A DNA stretch of 64,000 nucleotides from Mycobacterium intermedium (GTDB lineage Bacteria; Actinomycetota; Actinomycetes; Mycobacteriales; Mycobacteriaceae). This document shows positions 37,874 through 47,530 of this stretch, one piece after another. The notes under the pieces are model-generated. The model saw nothing but the letters and a program-made list of their open reading frames with translations. It ran no database searches and had not been told where the DNA came from. How positions within the stretch are numbered: the stretch's first letter is position 1; each line of letters opens with the position of its first letter. Position numbers and translations under genes: made by a program. The stretch is taken from NCBI RefSeq assembly GCF_002086275.1, contig NZ_MVHT01000009.1:50535-114534 (forward strand), read 5' to 3'.

Positions 37874-39487
37874 ATGGTTCATGCCCTTGATCGGCTTGAC
37901 CAGCGTACTGAGCCAGTAGACGGGCCGGTAGACGGCGTTGTTCCTGGCGGTTCTGCCGGCGTCGCTTCACAAGCCAGAACCTGGACCCTCGCAGTGGCGT
38001 GCGTGGGTGTCGGTCTCGTCGTCGCATCGATGACGGCCTTGAACACCGCGTTGGGCGATCTGGCCCAGGCAACCGGGGCCACGCAGACCCAGCTGACCTG
38101 GATGGTCGACGGATACACCCTGGCGCTGGCGTGTCTGTTGTTGCCGGCCGGCGCGATCGGCGATCGATATGGCAGAAAAGGCGCGCTGCTGGCCGGCCTG
38201 CTGGTTTTCGCGCTTGGCTCGATCGCACCGGCGCTACTGCACGACCCGATGCACATCATCGCCGGCCGGGCAGTGGCCGGGGTTGGCGCCGCATTTGTGA
38301 TGCCGTCGACGCTGTCCCTGCTGACCGTGGCTTACCCGAAAGAGCAGCGAGCCAAGGCCGTTGGCATCTGGGCGGCCGTGTCCGGTTCCGGCGGCGTCTT
38401 GGGCATGCTGGGTTCCGGGGCAATGCTGCACTTCTGGAATTGGCAGGCGATTTTCTGGTCCCTGGCCGCCATTGCGCTGATTGTCTTCGCGCTGGCCTGC
38501 ACTGTCGCCCCCTCGCGGGATCACGACGCCGCGCGCGTCGACTGGCCGGGCGCGGCGCTCATCGGCACGGCGGTGGCGATTTCGGTCTACGCCATCCTCG
38601 AAGCACCCCACCGGGGCTGGAGCGACACGTTCGTTTGGGGCGGAATCGTCGCCGGTGCGGTGATCACGGCGGTCTTCATCGTGGTCCAGCTGCGGCGGCC
38701 AAAGCCGCTGTTGGATGTGCGCCTGTTCGGTGACCCGGCCTTCACGACCGGGGTGGCGACGATCGTCCTGATGTTCGGCGGCACGTTCGGGTTCTTCTTC
38801 CTCGCCATGCAATACGTCCAGCAAATCATGGGCTACTCGCCGTTGATGACCGCCGTGGCGCTAGGCCCGTTCATGGTGCCACTGGGCATTCTTTCGGCGT
38901 TGTCATCGTGGTACGTCCCCCGGCTCGGACTGCGCCTCGTACTGTTCCTGGGCACCGCGACCATGGCGGTGGGCTTCTGGTGCATGCAGGGACTCGGGCT
39001 GCACTCCAGCTATCTCGAGTTCGCCTGGCCTTGTTTGATCCTGGCCACGGGCATCGGACTCTGCACGGCGCCCACCACCGCCGCGATCATGGGAGCGGTT
39101 CCGGACGAAAAGCAGGGCGTGGCCTCCGCGGTCAACGACACCGCGCGCGAGATGGGCGGTGCGGTGGGCATCGCCGTCGCCGGATCGATACTGGCCGGGC
39201 GCTACACGCAGGAACTGGCACCCCACCTGGCGCAGTTTCCTGCGGCCGTCCGGGGCCCCGCAACAGACTCGCTGGCCAAGGCTGTCGAAATCGCCGGCAA
39301 GCTGGGACCTGAGGGACAGCAACTGGCCGATCTGAGCAAGACCGCGTTCCTGACCGCGATGCACTCATCCACCACAGCCATTGCGGTGCTGGTCGGCGTG
39401 GCGGCGGTGTTGATCGGAGCGTGGGGACCCGGACGCGACGGGCGCCAACTCCGCCCGGTCCGGAAACTCGTCGCGCGCTTCCGATAG
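37874..39487 (+). CDS. MFS drug exporter, DHA2 (14-helix EmrB/QacA) family
   Basis: 537 residues with about 14 membrane segments. MFS motif A is GDRYGRKG, motif C is AAVSGSGGVLGMLGSG, and WMVDGYTLALACLLLPAGAIG is the DHA2 second-helix pattern. The family exports hydrophobic drugs, dyes or metabolites with proton antiport. A divergent TetR gene with clear operators is the standard arrangement for substrate-induced efflux. A GGGGAGGAGG tract precedes ATG 37874. Confidence 0.92.
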   Translation: MVHALDRLDQRTEPVDGPVDGVVPGGSAGVASQARTWTLAVACVGVGLVVASMTALNTALGDLAQATGATQTQLTWMVDGYTLALACLLLPAGAIGDRYGRKGALLAGLLVFALGSIAPALLHDPMHIIAGRAVAGVGAAFVMPSTLSLLTVAYPKEQRAKAVGIWAAVSGSGGVLGMLGSGAMLHFWNWQAIFWSLAAIALIVFALACTVAPSRDHDAARVDWPGAALIGTAVAISVYAILEAPHRGWSDTFVWGGIVAGAVITAVFIVVQLRRPKPLLDVRLFGDPAFTTGVATIVLMFGGTFGFFFLAMQYVQQIMGYSPLMTAVALGPFMVPLGILSALSSWYVPRLGLRLVLFLGTATMAVGFWCMQGLGLHSSYLEFAWPCLILATGIGLCTAPTTAAIMGAVPDEKQGVASAVNDTAREMGGAVGIAVAGSILAGRYTQELAPHLAQFPAAVRGPATDSLAKAVEIAGKLGPEGQQLADLSKTAFLTAMHSSTTAIAVLVGVAAVLIGAWGPGRDGRQLRPVRKLVARFR

Positions 39488-39609
39488 CCCGGTTACGAAG
39501 CATCGGCAAAAACGCCTCGCGCCGACCCGTCGGCAAGCTAATATCCGCTGGGGAGGACTCCGCCTGTGGGGGACCGGCGGAAGCCAGACATCCTTAGCTA
39601 GGGGCCCAG

Positions 39610-40347
39610 ATGTCTTATGTTCACGCGCAGCCGGAATACGTTGCCGCCGCGGCATCGGATCTGGCGCGAATTGGTTCGGCGTTGAGCGACGCCAACCTGA
39701 CCGCGGCGGTACCGACCGCTGCCGCATTGCCAGCCGGCGCCGACGAGGTTTCGGCGTACATTGCGGCGCTGTTCTCCGCGCACGCTCAGGCCTATCAGGC
39801 GCTCAGCGCCCAGGCCGAAGCTTTTCACGCACAGTTCGTGCACCTGATGACCATGGGTGGCGAGCAATACGCCTTGGCGGAGACGGCGAACAACGTCGCC
39901 GTACAAGCCGCATCGCAAGCCGGGTTGGCGGTCAGCGCCCCCCTGCAGGCCGCGATGGGGGCGCTTCCGACGGGTGGCGCCCAGGCGGCACCGGCGGCGG
40001 GCGCAACGCTGGCAGCCAACGCCACACCAGTCGCCCCGGCTTCGGCGCAGGTGGTCACGCCGGCCGCCGCGCCGACCGGAGGTGTGGCCGCGGCAACGGC
40101 AGTCGCACCGCTGGGACGGGTCGCAGCCACCGGAGCGACGGCTCCCGCCGGCGCAGCAGCCCCCGCGGGACCGGCCGCGCAGCCGATCCAAGCACTTGCG
40201 GCGACCCAGCCAGTGGAGGCCGAAGTCGCCACGGCGGCGCCGGTGACACCGTTGCCGGCGGCCTTGGCGGCGCGAGCAGCGACACCGGCGGCCGCTGCCG
40301 TGCCGACGGCGCGCGTTGTCGCCCCGCAGGGCGAGGCGGCCAACTGA
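39610..40347 (+). CDS. PE-family protein with Ala/Pro-rich C-terminus
   Basis: 245 residues. The PE domain covers residues 1-95 (VHAQPEYVAAAASDLARIGSAL) and its secretion motif is YALAE near residue 88. The remaining 150 residues are almost only Ala, Pro, Thr, Val and Gly; this is not PGRS sequence and has no catalytic domain. Export by ESX-5 is expected. No PPE or ESX partner lies next to it. TAATAT at 39539-39544 is a possible -10 box. It is convergent with bkdC, 13 bp away. Confidence 0.92.
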   Translation: MSYVHAQPEYVAAAASDLARIGSALSDANLTAAVPTAAALPAGADEVSAYIAALFSAHAQAYQALSAQAEAFHAQFVHLMTMGGEQYALAETANNVAVQAASQAGLAVSAPLQAAMGALPTGGAQAAPAAGATLAANATPVAPASAQVVTPAAAPTGGVAAATAVAPLGRVAATGATAPAGAAAPAGPAAQPIQALAATQPVEAEVATAAPVTPLPAALAARAATPAAAAVPTARVVAPQGEAAN

Positions 40348-40360
40348 TCGGTGCGAGCGC

Positions 40361-41572
40361 CTAGCACCGTCCCAACGCTGCAACCGGGTTCTCGACGAGG
40401 TCGGCGAACAGTCGCAGGAACCCTGCTGCCGTGCCCCCGTCGCACACGCGGTGATCGAAGCTGACGCACACCTGGGTCACCTTGCGCACCGCGAGTTCGC
40501 CGTCGGCGACCCAGGGCCGGTCGACGATGCGGCCGACACCCAGGATGGCCACCTCGGGGTGATTGATGATCGGGGTGGAACCGTCGACGCCGAAAAGACC
40601 GTAATTGTTCAGCGTGAAGGTCCCGCCGGACAGCTGCGCCGGAGGAAGTTTGCCGTCCCGTGCCGCCTGCACGGTCTGCGCCAGGGCGGCCGACAGCGTG
40701 ACAGTGTCCATCGTGTCGGCTCCTTTGATGACGGGGACCAGCAGGCCTCGCTGGGTCTGCACGGCGATCCCGAGGTTGACGTGTCGGTAGCGGACGATCT
40801 CCGATCGGGCGGTGTCCACCGACGAATTGAGCTCGGGAAATTCACGCAAGGCCGCAATCGCGAACCGGGCCAGCAGCGCCAGCAGGCTCACGTCCTGTTT
40901 CGTCGCCGCGGCGATGCGTCTCCTGGCATCGAGCAACGCGGTGGCGTCGACGTCGACCCAGGTCGTCGCGTCCGGAATCTCCCGACGGCTGACCGACAAC
41001 TTGGCGCCGATAACTTTGCGCAACCCCGTGATCGGGACGCGTTGTTCGCCGTCGGCGTTCCCGACGGCGGCGCGGGCCTCCTCGACGTCGGCGCGGACGA
41101 TGACACCGCCCGGGCCCGTCGCTGAGAGTTCGACGAGGTCGACACCGTTGTCGCGGGCCAACTTCCGCACCGCCGGCGAGATCACCTTGACCGTCGTTGC
41201 GGTCGCGGTCGCCGTCGCCGGGGTCACCGCAGGTCGAACCGCCGCACGACGCCGCCCTGGCCGGCTTCGAGACACCGCGGCGGTGGTGCCGTAGCCGATC
41301 AGCACATTGCCTGACCCGGCGCTCGCCTGTTCGACGGCGGCGACGGTGACGACGGGAGCGCCGACGCACAACGTCGCTCCCGGGTCGCCGTGCAACGCGA
41401 GCACCGTCCCTGCGAACGGCACCGGAAGCTCGACGACGGCTTTGGCGGTCTCGACCTCGACGATCACCTGGTCGACTAGCACCGAGTCGCCGACCTTCAC
41501 CTTCCACTCGACGATTTGAGCCTCGGTGAGCCCCTCGCCCAGGTCGGGCAACAGGAACGTCTGTTCGCTCAT
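40361..41572 (-). CDS. bkdC: Branched-chain 2-oxoacid dehydrogenase E2 (dihydrolipoyl acyltransferase)
   Basis: 403 residues from ATG 41572, which overlaps the E1beta stop (ATGA). Lipoyl domain at about 1-80 with lipoyl-Lys 44 (VEVETAKAVVE); subunit-binding domain at about 125-165 (SPAVRKLARDNGVDL); catalytic domain ending in DHRVCDGG with His 374 and Asp 378. It transfers the acyl group from lipoamide to CoA. The organisation matches M. tuberculosis BkdC, which has one lipoyl domain. The E3 component is not in the cluster and must come from elsewhere. Confidence 0.94.
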   Translation of the reverse strand: MSEQTFLLPDLGEGLTEAQIVEWKVKVGDSVLVDQVIVEVETAKAVVELPVPFAGTVLALHGDPGATLCVGAPVVTVAAVEQASAGSGNVLIGYGTTAAVSRSRPGRRRAAVRPAVTPATATATATTVKVISPAVRKLARDNGVDLVELSATGPGGVIVRADVEEARAAVGNADGEQRVPITGLRKVIGAKLSVSRREIPDATTWVDVDATALLDARRRIAAATKQDVSLLALLARFAIAALREFPELNSSVDTARSEIVRYRHVNLGIAVQTQRGLLVPVIKGADTMDTVTLSAALAQTVQAARDGKLPPAQLSGGTFTLNNYGLFGVDGSTPIINHPEVAILGVGRIVDRPWVADGELAVRKVTQVCVSFDHRVCDGGTAAGFLRLFADLVENPVAALGRC

Positions 41573-42573
41573 GCGCCGGCCACCCAGCGAGTGTCCACCC
41601 GGTCGTCCCATTGCAGCCGGTCGACGGCGTCCAGGATGCGGTCGGCGTAGGGCAGGTGCACGCGTTCGAGCCGGGGCGGCGGATAGGGGATGTCAAAGCC
41701 GCTGACCCGCAACACCGGTGCAGCCAGGCTGTGGAAGCAACGTTCCTGGACGCGGGCGGCGATCTCGGCCGCGACCCCGGCGAACCCCTGGGCTTCCTGC
41801 ACAACGACACAGCGACCCGTCTTGCGGACCGACGCCGCGACGGTGTCGTCATCAAAAGGCACGATGGACCGCAGATCGATCACTTCAAGGCTGCGACCCT
41901 CCCCCGCGGCCACTTCCGCGGCATCCAGAGCCGCATCGACCGACGGGCCGTAGGCGACGACCGTGACGTCGCTACCCGACCGTGCCACTCGGGCGCGCCC
42001 GATCGGCGCGCCGCGTTGCAGCTCGACGTCGGCGCGGGCGAAGTAAAGACGTTTGGTTTCCAGGAAGACCACCGGGTCGGGATCGTCGATGGCGTCCCGG
42101 AGTAGCCCGTAGGCATCCGATACCGTCGCCGGCACAACGACTTTCAACCCGGGGGTGTGGACGTAGTACGCCTCGCTGGAATCGCTGTGGTGCTCCACGC
42201 CGCCGATGCCGCCGGCGAACGGGATGCGGATCACCATCGGCGCCGACAATGCGCCGCGGGTCCGGTTGCGGAGTTTGGCGACGTGGGAGGCGATCTGCTC
42301 GAAAGCCGGGTACGCGAACGCGTCGAACTGCATCTCCACCACGGGGCGATAGCCCGCCATCGCCATGCCGACGGCAAAGCCGACGATCCCCGATTCGGCC
42401 AGCGGGGTGTCGAAACAACGTTCGCTGCCGAATGTTTCGGCCAAACCGTCGGTGACCCGGAAAACTCCGCCGAGTTGCCCGACGTCCTCACCGAACACGA
42501 CCACCGACTCGTCCTGGCCGAGTGCGTCGCGCAGCGCGGCGTTGAGGGCTGCTGCCATGGTCAACACGGTCAT
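41569..42573 (-). CDS. bkdB: Branched-chain 2-oxoacid dehydrogenase E1 beta subunit
   Basis: 334 residues. The transketolase pyrimidine-domain segment VVFGEDVGQLGGVFRVT contains the catalytic Glu for thiamine diphosphate, and IVGFAVGMAMAGYRPVVEMQF and the C-terminal domain with VVQEAQGFAGV follow. It forms an alpha2beta2 heterotetramer with BkdA. ATGA overlaps on both sides show tight coupling. Confidence 0.94.
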   Translation of the reverse strand: MTVLTMAAALNAALRDALGQDESVVVFGEDVGQLGGVFRVTDGLAETFGSERCFDTPLAESGIVGFAVGMAMAGYRPVVEMQFDAFAYPAFEQIASHVAKLRNRTRGALSAPMVIRIPFAGGIGGVEHHSDSSEAYYVHTPGLKVVVPATVSDAYGLLRDAIDDPDPVVFLETKRLYFARADVELQRGAPIGRARVARSGSDVTVVAYGPSVDAALDAAEVAAGEGRSLEVIDLRSIVPFDDDTVAASVRKTGRCVVVQEAQGFAGVAAEIAARVQERCFHSLAAPVLRVSGFDIPYPPPRLERVHLPYADRILDAVDRLQWDDRVDTRWVAGA

Positions 42574-43694
42574 TGCGGTGCGACTGGCTCTAGTTCGGAG
42601 GCCAGCTCCGCGCGGGCTTGGGCATGCTGCTCGCGTAACGCCGGGGTGGGTTCTGCGAACACGAACCGGAAGAGGTCGTCGGGGTCGACCGGCCGGTCGG
42701 CGTTCATTCCGGTACGCACGGTCGCCGCAAGCGTTTCGGCCTCGGCCTTGATGGCCTCGACGTCGGCATCGTCGATCAGGCCCACGGCCCGCAGATAGGC
42801 GTCGAGTCGCGCGATCGGGTCTCGCTCGGCCCAGCGCTGCACTTCATCCGACGCCCGGTATCGAGTCGGATCGTCGGCGTTGGTGTGCCCGTCGATGCGG
42901 TAGGTGTGCGCCTCGACGATGACCGGCCCGTTTCCATCGAGCACGTAGCGCCGCGCCTCGTCCAGGATGGCCAACATGGCCACCGGATCGTTGCCGTCGA
43001 CCTGCTCACTGCCTATTCCGTAACCAACCCCTTTGTGCGCCAATGACGGAGCCGCCGATTGGCGCGCCAGGGGCACGCTGATCGCAAACCCGTTGTTCTG
43101 CACCAGGAAGATGACCGGCGCCTTCAACACAGCGGCGAAGTTGAGGGCCTCATGGAAGTCCCCCTCACTGGTGGCACCGTCACCGCAAAGTGCCAGCACG
43201 ACAAGCTCGTTGCGGTTGCAGGTGTGCCCGTGAGCCAGGCCGACGGCGTGCAGCAACTGGGTGGCCAACGGGGTGCACTGCGGGGCCGCGCGGTGTGCGA
43301 CGGGGTTGTAGCAGCAGTGCCAGTCACCGGCGAACATGGCCAGGACTTCCACCGGATCGACGCCGCGGGCAACCAGCGCCATCGAGTCTCGATAGGTGGG
43401 AAAGATCCAGTCACGCGGGTGCAAGGACATGGCGGCCGCGATCTGGCATGCCTCCTGTCCGCGGGACGACGGATAGACCGCCAATCGTCCCTGTTTGGTC
43501 AACGCGGTGGCCTGCTCGTCAAAACGCCGGCCCAACACCATTTTTCGATACATCTCGACCAACCGCGCACCGTCCGGTCGCGGGTAGCGAGCCGTGCTGG
43601 GGGTCGGGCGACCGGCGGAATCGAGGTACTGCACCGCGACATCGGCAGGCAGGTATTTCTGATAGCTCTCGACAACGCTCACCACGGCCTCCAT
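42570..43694 (-). CDS. bkdA: Branched-chain 2-oxoacid dehydrogenase E1 alpha subunit
   Basis: 374 residues from ATG 43694 (GTG 43697 is also possible). The thiamine diphosphate motif runs from GDGATSEGD at residue 171 to NN at 200-201. It decarboxylates 2-oxoisovalerate, 2-oxoisocaproate and 2-oxo-3-methylvalerate, giving primers for branched fatty acids and acyl-CoAs for catabolism; pyruvate may also be used. It is the first gene of bkdABC and divergent from an Lrp/AsnC regulator. Confidence 0.93.
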   Translation of the reverse strand: MEAVVSVVESYQKYLPADVAVQYLDSAGRPTPSTARYPRPDGARLVEMYRKMVLGRRFDEQATALTKQGRLAVYPSSRGQEACQIAAAMSLHPRDWIFPTYRDSMALVARGVDPVEVLAMFAGDWHCCYNPVAHRAAPQCTPLATQLLHAVGLAHGHTCNRNELVVLALCGDGATSEGDFHEALNFAAVLKAPVIFLVQNNGFAISVPLARQSAAPSLAHKGVGYGIGSEQVDGNDPVAMLAILDEARRYVLDGNGPVIVEAHTYRIDGHTNADDPTRYRASDEVQRWAERDPIARLDAYLRAVGLIDDADVEAIKAEAETLAATVRTGMNADRPVDPDDLFRFVFAEPTPALREQHAQARAELASELEPVAPQ

Positions 43695-43771
43695 CACAGC
43701 TACTTGTCAATTGATCCTGGCTGGTGCTGGTCTTTTTGACCACATCCAGGCTCCATCTCCAAACAGATTGC

Positions 43772-43801
43772 TTGCCGCCATGCACTTGCCCGACATATTG
43801 T
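43772..43801 (+). promoter_or_regulatory. Candidate promoter of the Lrp/AsnC gene
   Basis: TTGCCG (43772-43777) and TATTGT (43796-43801) are 18 bp apart and point to the regulator start at 43839. An 8-bp palindrome TCAATTGA at 43707-43714, beside the bkdA start, is a possible regulator contact. Confidence 0.35.
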
Positions 43802-43838
43802 TCAAACTTTCCGACGACCGACACGAGGCGGTGGACAC

Positions 43839-44312
43839 ATGGCCGAGGCAGCGCCCTCCCGGGTGCAACTTGACGAGGTGGACCGGCGACTGATCCGGGA
43901 ACTGGTCAAAGACGGACGCATCTCGATGCTGGCCCTCGCCCAACGGGCGCACGTCTCCCGGACCCACGTCTACGCGCGCGTGGAACGACTCGAGCGAATG
44001 GGTGTCATCGAAGGCTTCACCGCGCGAATCAATTTGGAGAAGGCGGGCTTCGCGACGTCCGCGCTCATCGCGCTGTCCATCCAACAGGACTCCTGGCGCG
44101 GGTTGTCCCAGAAACTGAAGACGCTGCGTTATGTCGAGCGGTTCGTCCTGGTCGGTGGCGACTTCGACGTCCTTGTCGTGGTCCGCACGCCCGACAACGC
44201 GGCCCTGCGCGACGTGGTGCTCGAGCAGATTCACAGCTTGGCCGGAGTCCGGGCCAGCCGGACCTGGCTGATGTTCGAAGAGTGCGACGGAATGCAGTCG
44301 GAGTTGTTCTGA
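43839..44312 (+). CDS. Lrp/AsnC-family transcriptional regulator
   Basis: 157 residues. N-terminal HTH: LDEVDRRLIRELVKDGRISMLALAQRAHVSRTHVYARVERLERMGVI, the classic AsnC domain; the C-terminal RAM/AsnC ligand-binding domain includes the VGGDFDVLVVVRT strand. These regulators form octamers and sense amino acids. Its place between bkdABC and a Leu/Val-type dehydrogenase suggests a BkdR-like role, with branched-chain amino acids as effector (inference). Confidence 0.9.
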   Translation: MAEAAPSRVQLDEVDRRLIRELVKDGRISMLALAQRAHVSRTHVYARVERLERMGVIEGFTARINLEKAGFATSALIALSIQQDSWRGLSQKLKTLRYVERFVLVGGDFDVLVVVRTPDNAALRDVVLEQIHSLAGVRASRTWLMFEECDGMQSELF

Positions 44313-44336
44313 ACGCTCAGGGCCGCCCAGGCGCGG

Positions 44337-45434
<1,098 letters not shown>

Positions 45435-45453
45435 TCAAGCGTCCGTATTCTCC

Positions 45454-45496
45454 GGACAAACTGCATCCAGACCGCGGCAGTTTCGGGGGTTTGTCC
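45454..45496. repeat. Inverted repeat between amidohydrolase and dehydrogenase genes
   Basis: GGACAAAC (45454-45461) and GTTTGTCC (45489-45496) are perfect 8-bp complements 27 nt apart; a smaller GTCCG/CGGAC pair (45441-45457) overlaps the first. It may end the amidohydrolase transcript or be an operator for the dehydrogenase gene. The 110-bp gap holds no gene. Confidence 0.4.
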
Positions 45497-45508
45497 ACCG
45501 AAGCGCGG

Positions 45509-46732
45509 CTAGGCAGGCGCGACCACGGACACCAGCCGGCCCCGACGAATCACGGCGCGGACCCGTTTCGCCAGACCTGTCACCGCGACATCGGTGCCGT
45601 CCAGCAGGACCAGGTCCGCCCGCTTTCCGGGGGCCAGTTCACCGATATCGGCACCGCGATCGAGCAGTTCGGCCGCTTGCGTGGTTGCCGACCGCAACGC
45701 ATCGACCGCGGACAGGCCCTGGTCGCTGAGCAGTTCGAGTTCACGCAGGTTGTCTCCGTGTGGCGCAATGCCGGCATCGGTTCCCATCGCGATGCGCACA
45801 CCCGCCTCGTGCGCGAGCCGCACCGAGGCTTCGTGCGCGTCCAGAACCTCGGCGACCTTGCTGCGGGCGGCCTCGGTGAGCCCGCTACCTGCCAGTGCCT
45901 GGCGCAGTATGGCGTGCGGCGCGGAAAGCGTTGGGACCAGCCAGGTTCCGTGTGCCAGCATCAGATCGACAGCTTCGTCGTCCAGGTAGACGCCGTGCTC
46001 AATGGAGCGAACGCCGGCGCGCACCGCGTTCTTGACGCCTTCGGCACCCTGCGCGTGCGCCATGACGTGCGCCCGGGCGGCGCGCGCCTCGGCCATCATG
46101 ATGGCGAGTTCGTCGTCGGCGAAATATGCGCGGCGTGGGTCGCTGCGCGGGCTGATCACGCCGCCGGTGGTGGCCACCTTGATCACGTCGGCTCCGGCCC
46201 GAATCAGTTCGCGCACCTTTTGGCGCATCGCCTCGACACCGTCCACAACGGTCGACGGGCAACCCGGATGCGGCGGCCACAATGCGTGTACGCACTCGCC
46301 GGACGGCATCCACTCGTCGCCGTGACCGCCGGTCGGACTGAGCACGCCGATGGCGATCTGCATGTCCGGTCCCTCGACCAAGCCGGTGGCGACCGCCTCC
46401 TTGACACCGAGGTCGGCGCCGGCGGCGTCGCGGACGGTGGTCACACCGGCGTGCAGGGTCAGCCGAAGATTGCGTACGGCCTGAAAGAAGCGGAGCGAGA
46501 ACGGGGTTTGGATCAGCCGCATCGTGTCGACGTCGTCCAGCGTGACGTGGACGTGACAGTCGATGAAGCCCGGCACCACCAACTGGCCACGGGCATCGAG
46601 TTCGGTGTCACCGTCCAGGCCCGGTCCCACGTCGACGATGCGCTCCCCGTCGATCACCACGTCGGCGGGCGCCGCGGTTCCCGACCGCGGGTCGAAGACG
46701 TGGCCCCCGCGGACCACCAGGCGGTGGCTCAC
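45509..46732 (-). CDS. Metal-dependent amidohydrolase (imidazolonepropionase/prolidase-like)
   Basis: 407 residues from GTG 46732, which overlaps the tetR stop (GTGA); an upstream open frame is rejected. Metal ligands are visible: HxH in DCHVHVT (H60, H62), candidate carboxylated Lys in DVIKVATTGG (K185), H226 in MAHAQG, H246 in SIEHGVYL and D319 in MGTDAGI. This is the two-metal amidohydrolase pattern that hydrolyses cyclic amides, dipeptides or esters. The N-terminal beta-sandwich strands (VRGGHVFDP, VVIDGERIVDVGPG) are typical. It is divergent from the LLM/Mo-hydroxylase operon and may act in the same pathway. Confidence 0.88.
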   Translation of the reverse strand: MSHRLVVRGGHVFDPRSGTAAPADVVIDGERIVDVGPGLDGDTELDARGQLVVPGFIDCHVHVTLDDVDTMRLIQTPFSLRFFQAVRNLRLTLHAGVTTVRDAAGADLGVKEAVATGLVEGPDMQIAIGVLSPTGGHGDEWMPSGECVHALWPPHPGCPSTVVDGVEAMRQKVRELIRAGADVIKVATTGGVISPRSDPRRAYFADDELAIMMAEARAARAHVMAHAQGAEGVKNAVRAGVRSIEHGVYLDDEAVDLMLAHGTWLVPTLSAPHAILRQALAGSGLTEAARSKVAEVLDAHEASVRLAHEAGVRIAMGTDAGIAPHGDNLRELELLSDQGLSAVDALRSATTQAAELLDRGADIGELAPGKRADLVLLDGTDVAVTGLAKRVRAVIRRGRLVSVVAPA

Positions 46733-47358
46733 CGCCGCGCGGGCGGCGGGCCGTAAAGGGTGTTGACCCACACCGTGATCAGCGCGGTGGTGGCCGCGAC
46801 GGGGTCGCCGAACGGGGGATGCCCGAAGCAGTCCAGCAGATACCGTTCGTTCATCCACGTCAGGACGCGGGCGACCTCGTCGGCTTCCGTGACCTGGCTG
46901 CGTCCGGCGTCGATGTCGGCTTTGATGCGACGCGCGGTCGCCGCGGCGAGTCGGTCCGCGAGGGCTTGGTAGAGGGCGCCGATCTCTGGGTCGTGGCGCG
47001 CGGTGTCGGAGATCGCCTGGATCAACCTGCCGTGCTCGACGAATATCGATGTCAGGTTTTCCAGGCTGCGGCGCAATTCGGCGACCGGATCATCGGATTC
47101 GGCCATCCAGTCGTCGGCGACGTGGTCCAACTCCAGACCGACGTCGTCGAGCATCGCCATCAGCAGGTGCTGGCGGTCCTCGAAGTGGCGATAGAACGCG
47201 GTGCGTGCCACCTCCGCGGCGGAGGTGATGTCGTCCAGCGAGATCTCCGCCCACGGCCGCTGCTCCAGCAGGCTATGTGCGGCGTCGAGCAACCGGCGGC
47301 GAGCGTCTCGCCGGTTCGCGCGCCGACGCGCCTGCAGATCGCTCTGTCGGTTGGCCAA
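46729..47358 (-). CDS. TetR-family transcriptional regulator
   Basis: 209 residues. HTH: ARRRLLDAAHSLLEQ, then ISLDDITSAAEVARTAFYRHFEDRQHLL. The C-domain is of the EthR-like group (WMNERYLLDCFG). It is co-transcribed with the amidohydrolase (GTGA overlap) and divergent from the LLM/Mo-hydroxylase operon across a 172-bp gap full of palindromes, so it probably controls both directions. Confidence 0.88.
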   Translation of the reverse strand: MANRQSDLQARRRANRRDARRRLLDAAHSLLEQRPWAEISLDDITSAAEVARTAFYRHFEDRQHLLMAMLDDVGLELDHVADDWMAESDDPVAELRRSLENLTSIFVEHGRLIQAISDTARHDPEIGALYQALADRLAAATARRIKADIDAGRSQVTEADEVARVLTWMNERYLLDCFGHPPFGDPVAATTALITVWVNTLYGPPPARR

Positions 47359-47435
47359 ATCGGGCGCCTCTTTCCGCGATCAAGTCGAACAACGCGATGT
47401 TCACCCTATTTTTACACGTTCGCGACGCTAATTGG

Positions 47436-47465
47436 AACAATATTGTTGACATCATGTCACACATG
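47436..47465. promoter_or_regulatory. Overlapping palindromes in the divergent control region
   Basis: Three perfect symmetric elements follow each other: AACAATATTGTT (47436-47447), TGACATCATGTCA (47447-47459) and CATGTCACACATG (47453-47465). A TTGACA sequence (47446-47451) is included. They lie between tetR and the LLM gene and are the best operator/promoter candidates. Confidence 0.55.
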
Positions 47466-47530
47466 TAGTTACGTGAGCTTCGAAACGCTAAGAGAAGCCC
47501 CCGAAACCCCAGAAACAGAGGTTTGTCACC

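Noticed and set aside
46733..46858. Upstream extension of the amidohydrolase
   Set aside because: It lies within tetR in another frame; GTG 46732 overlaps the tetR stop.
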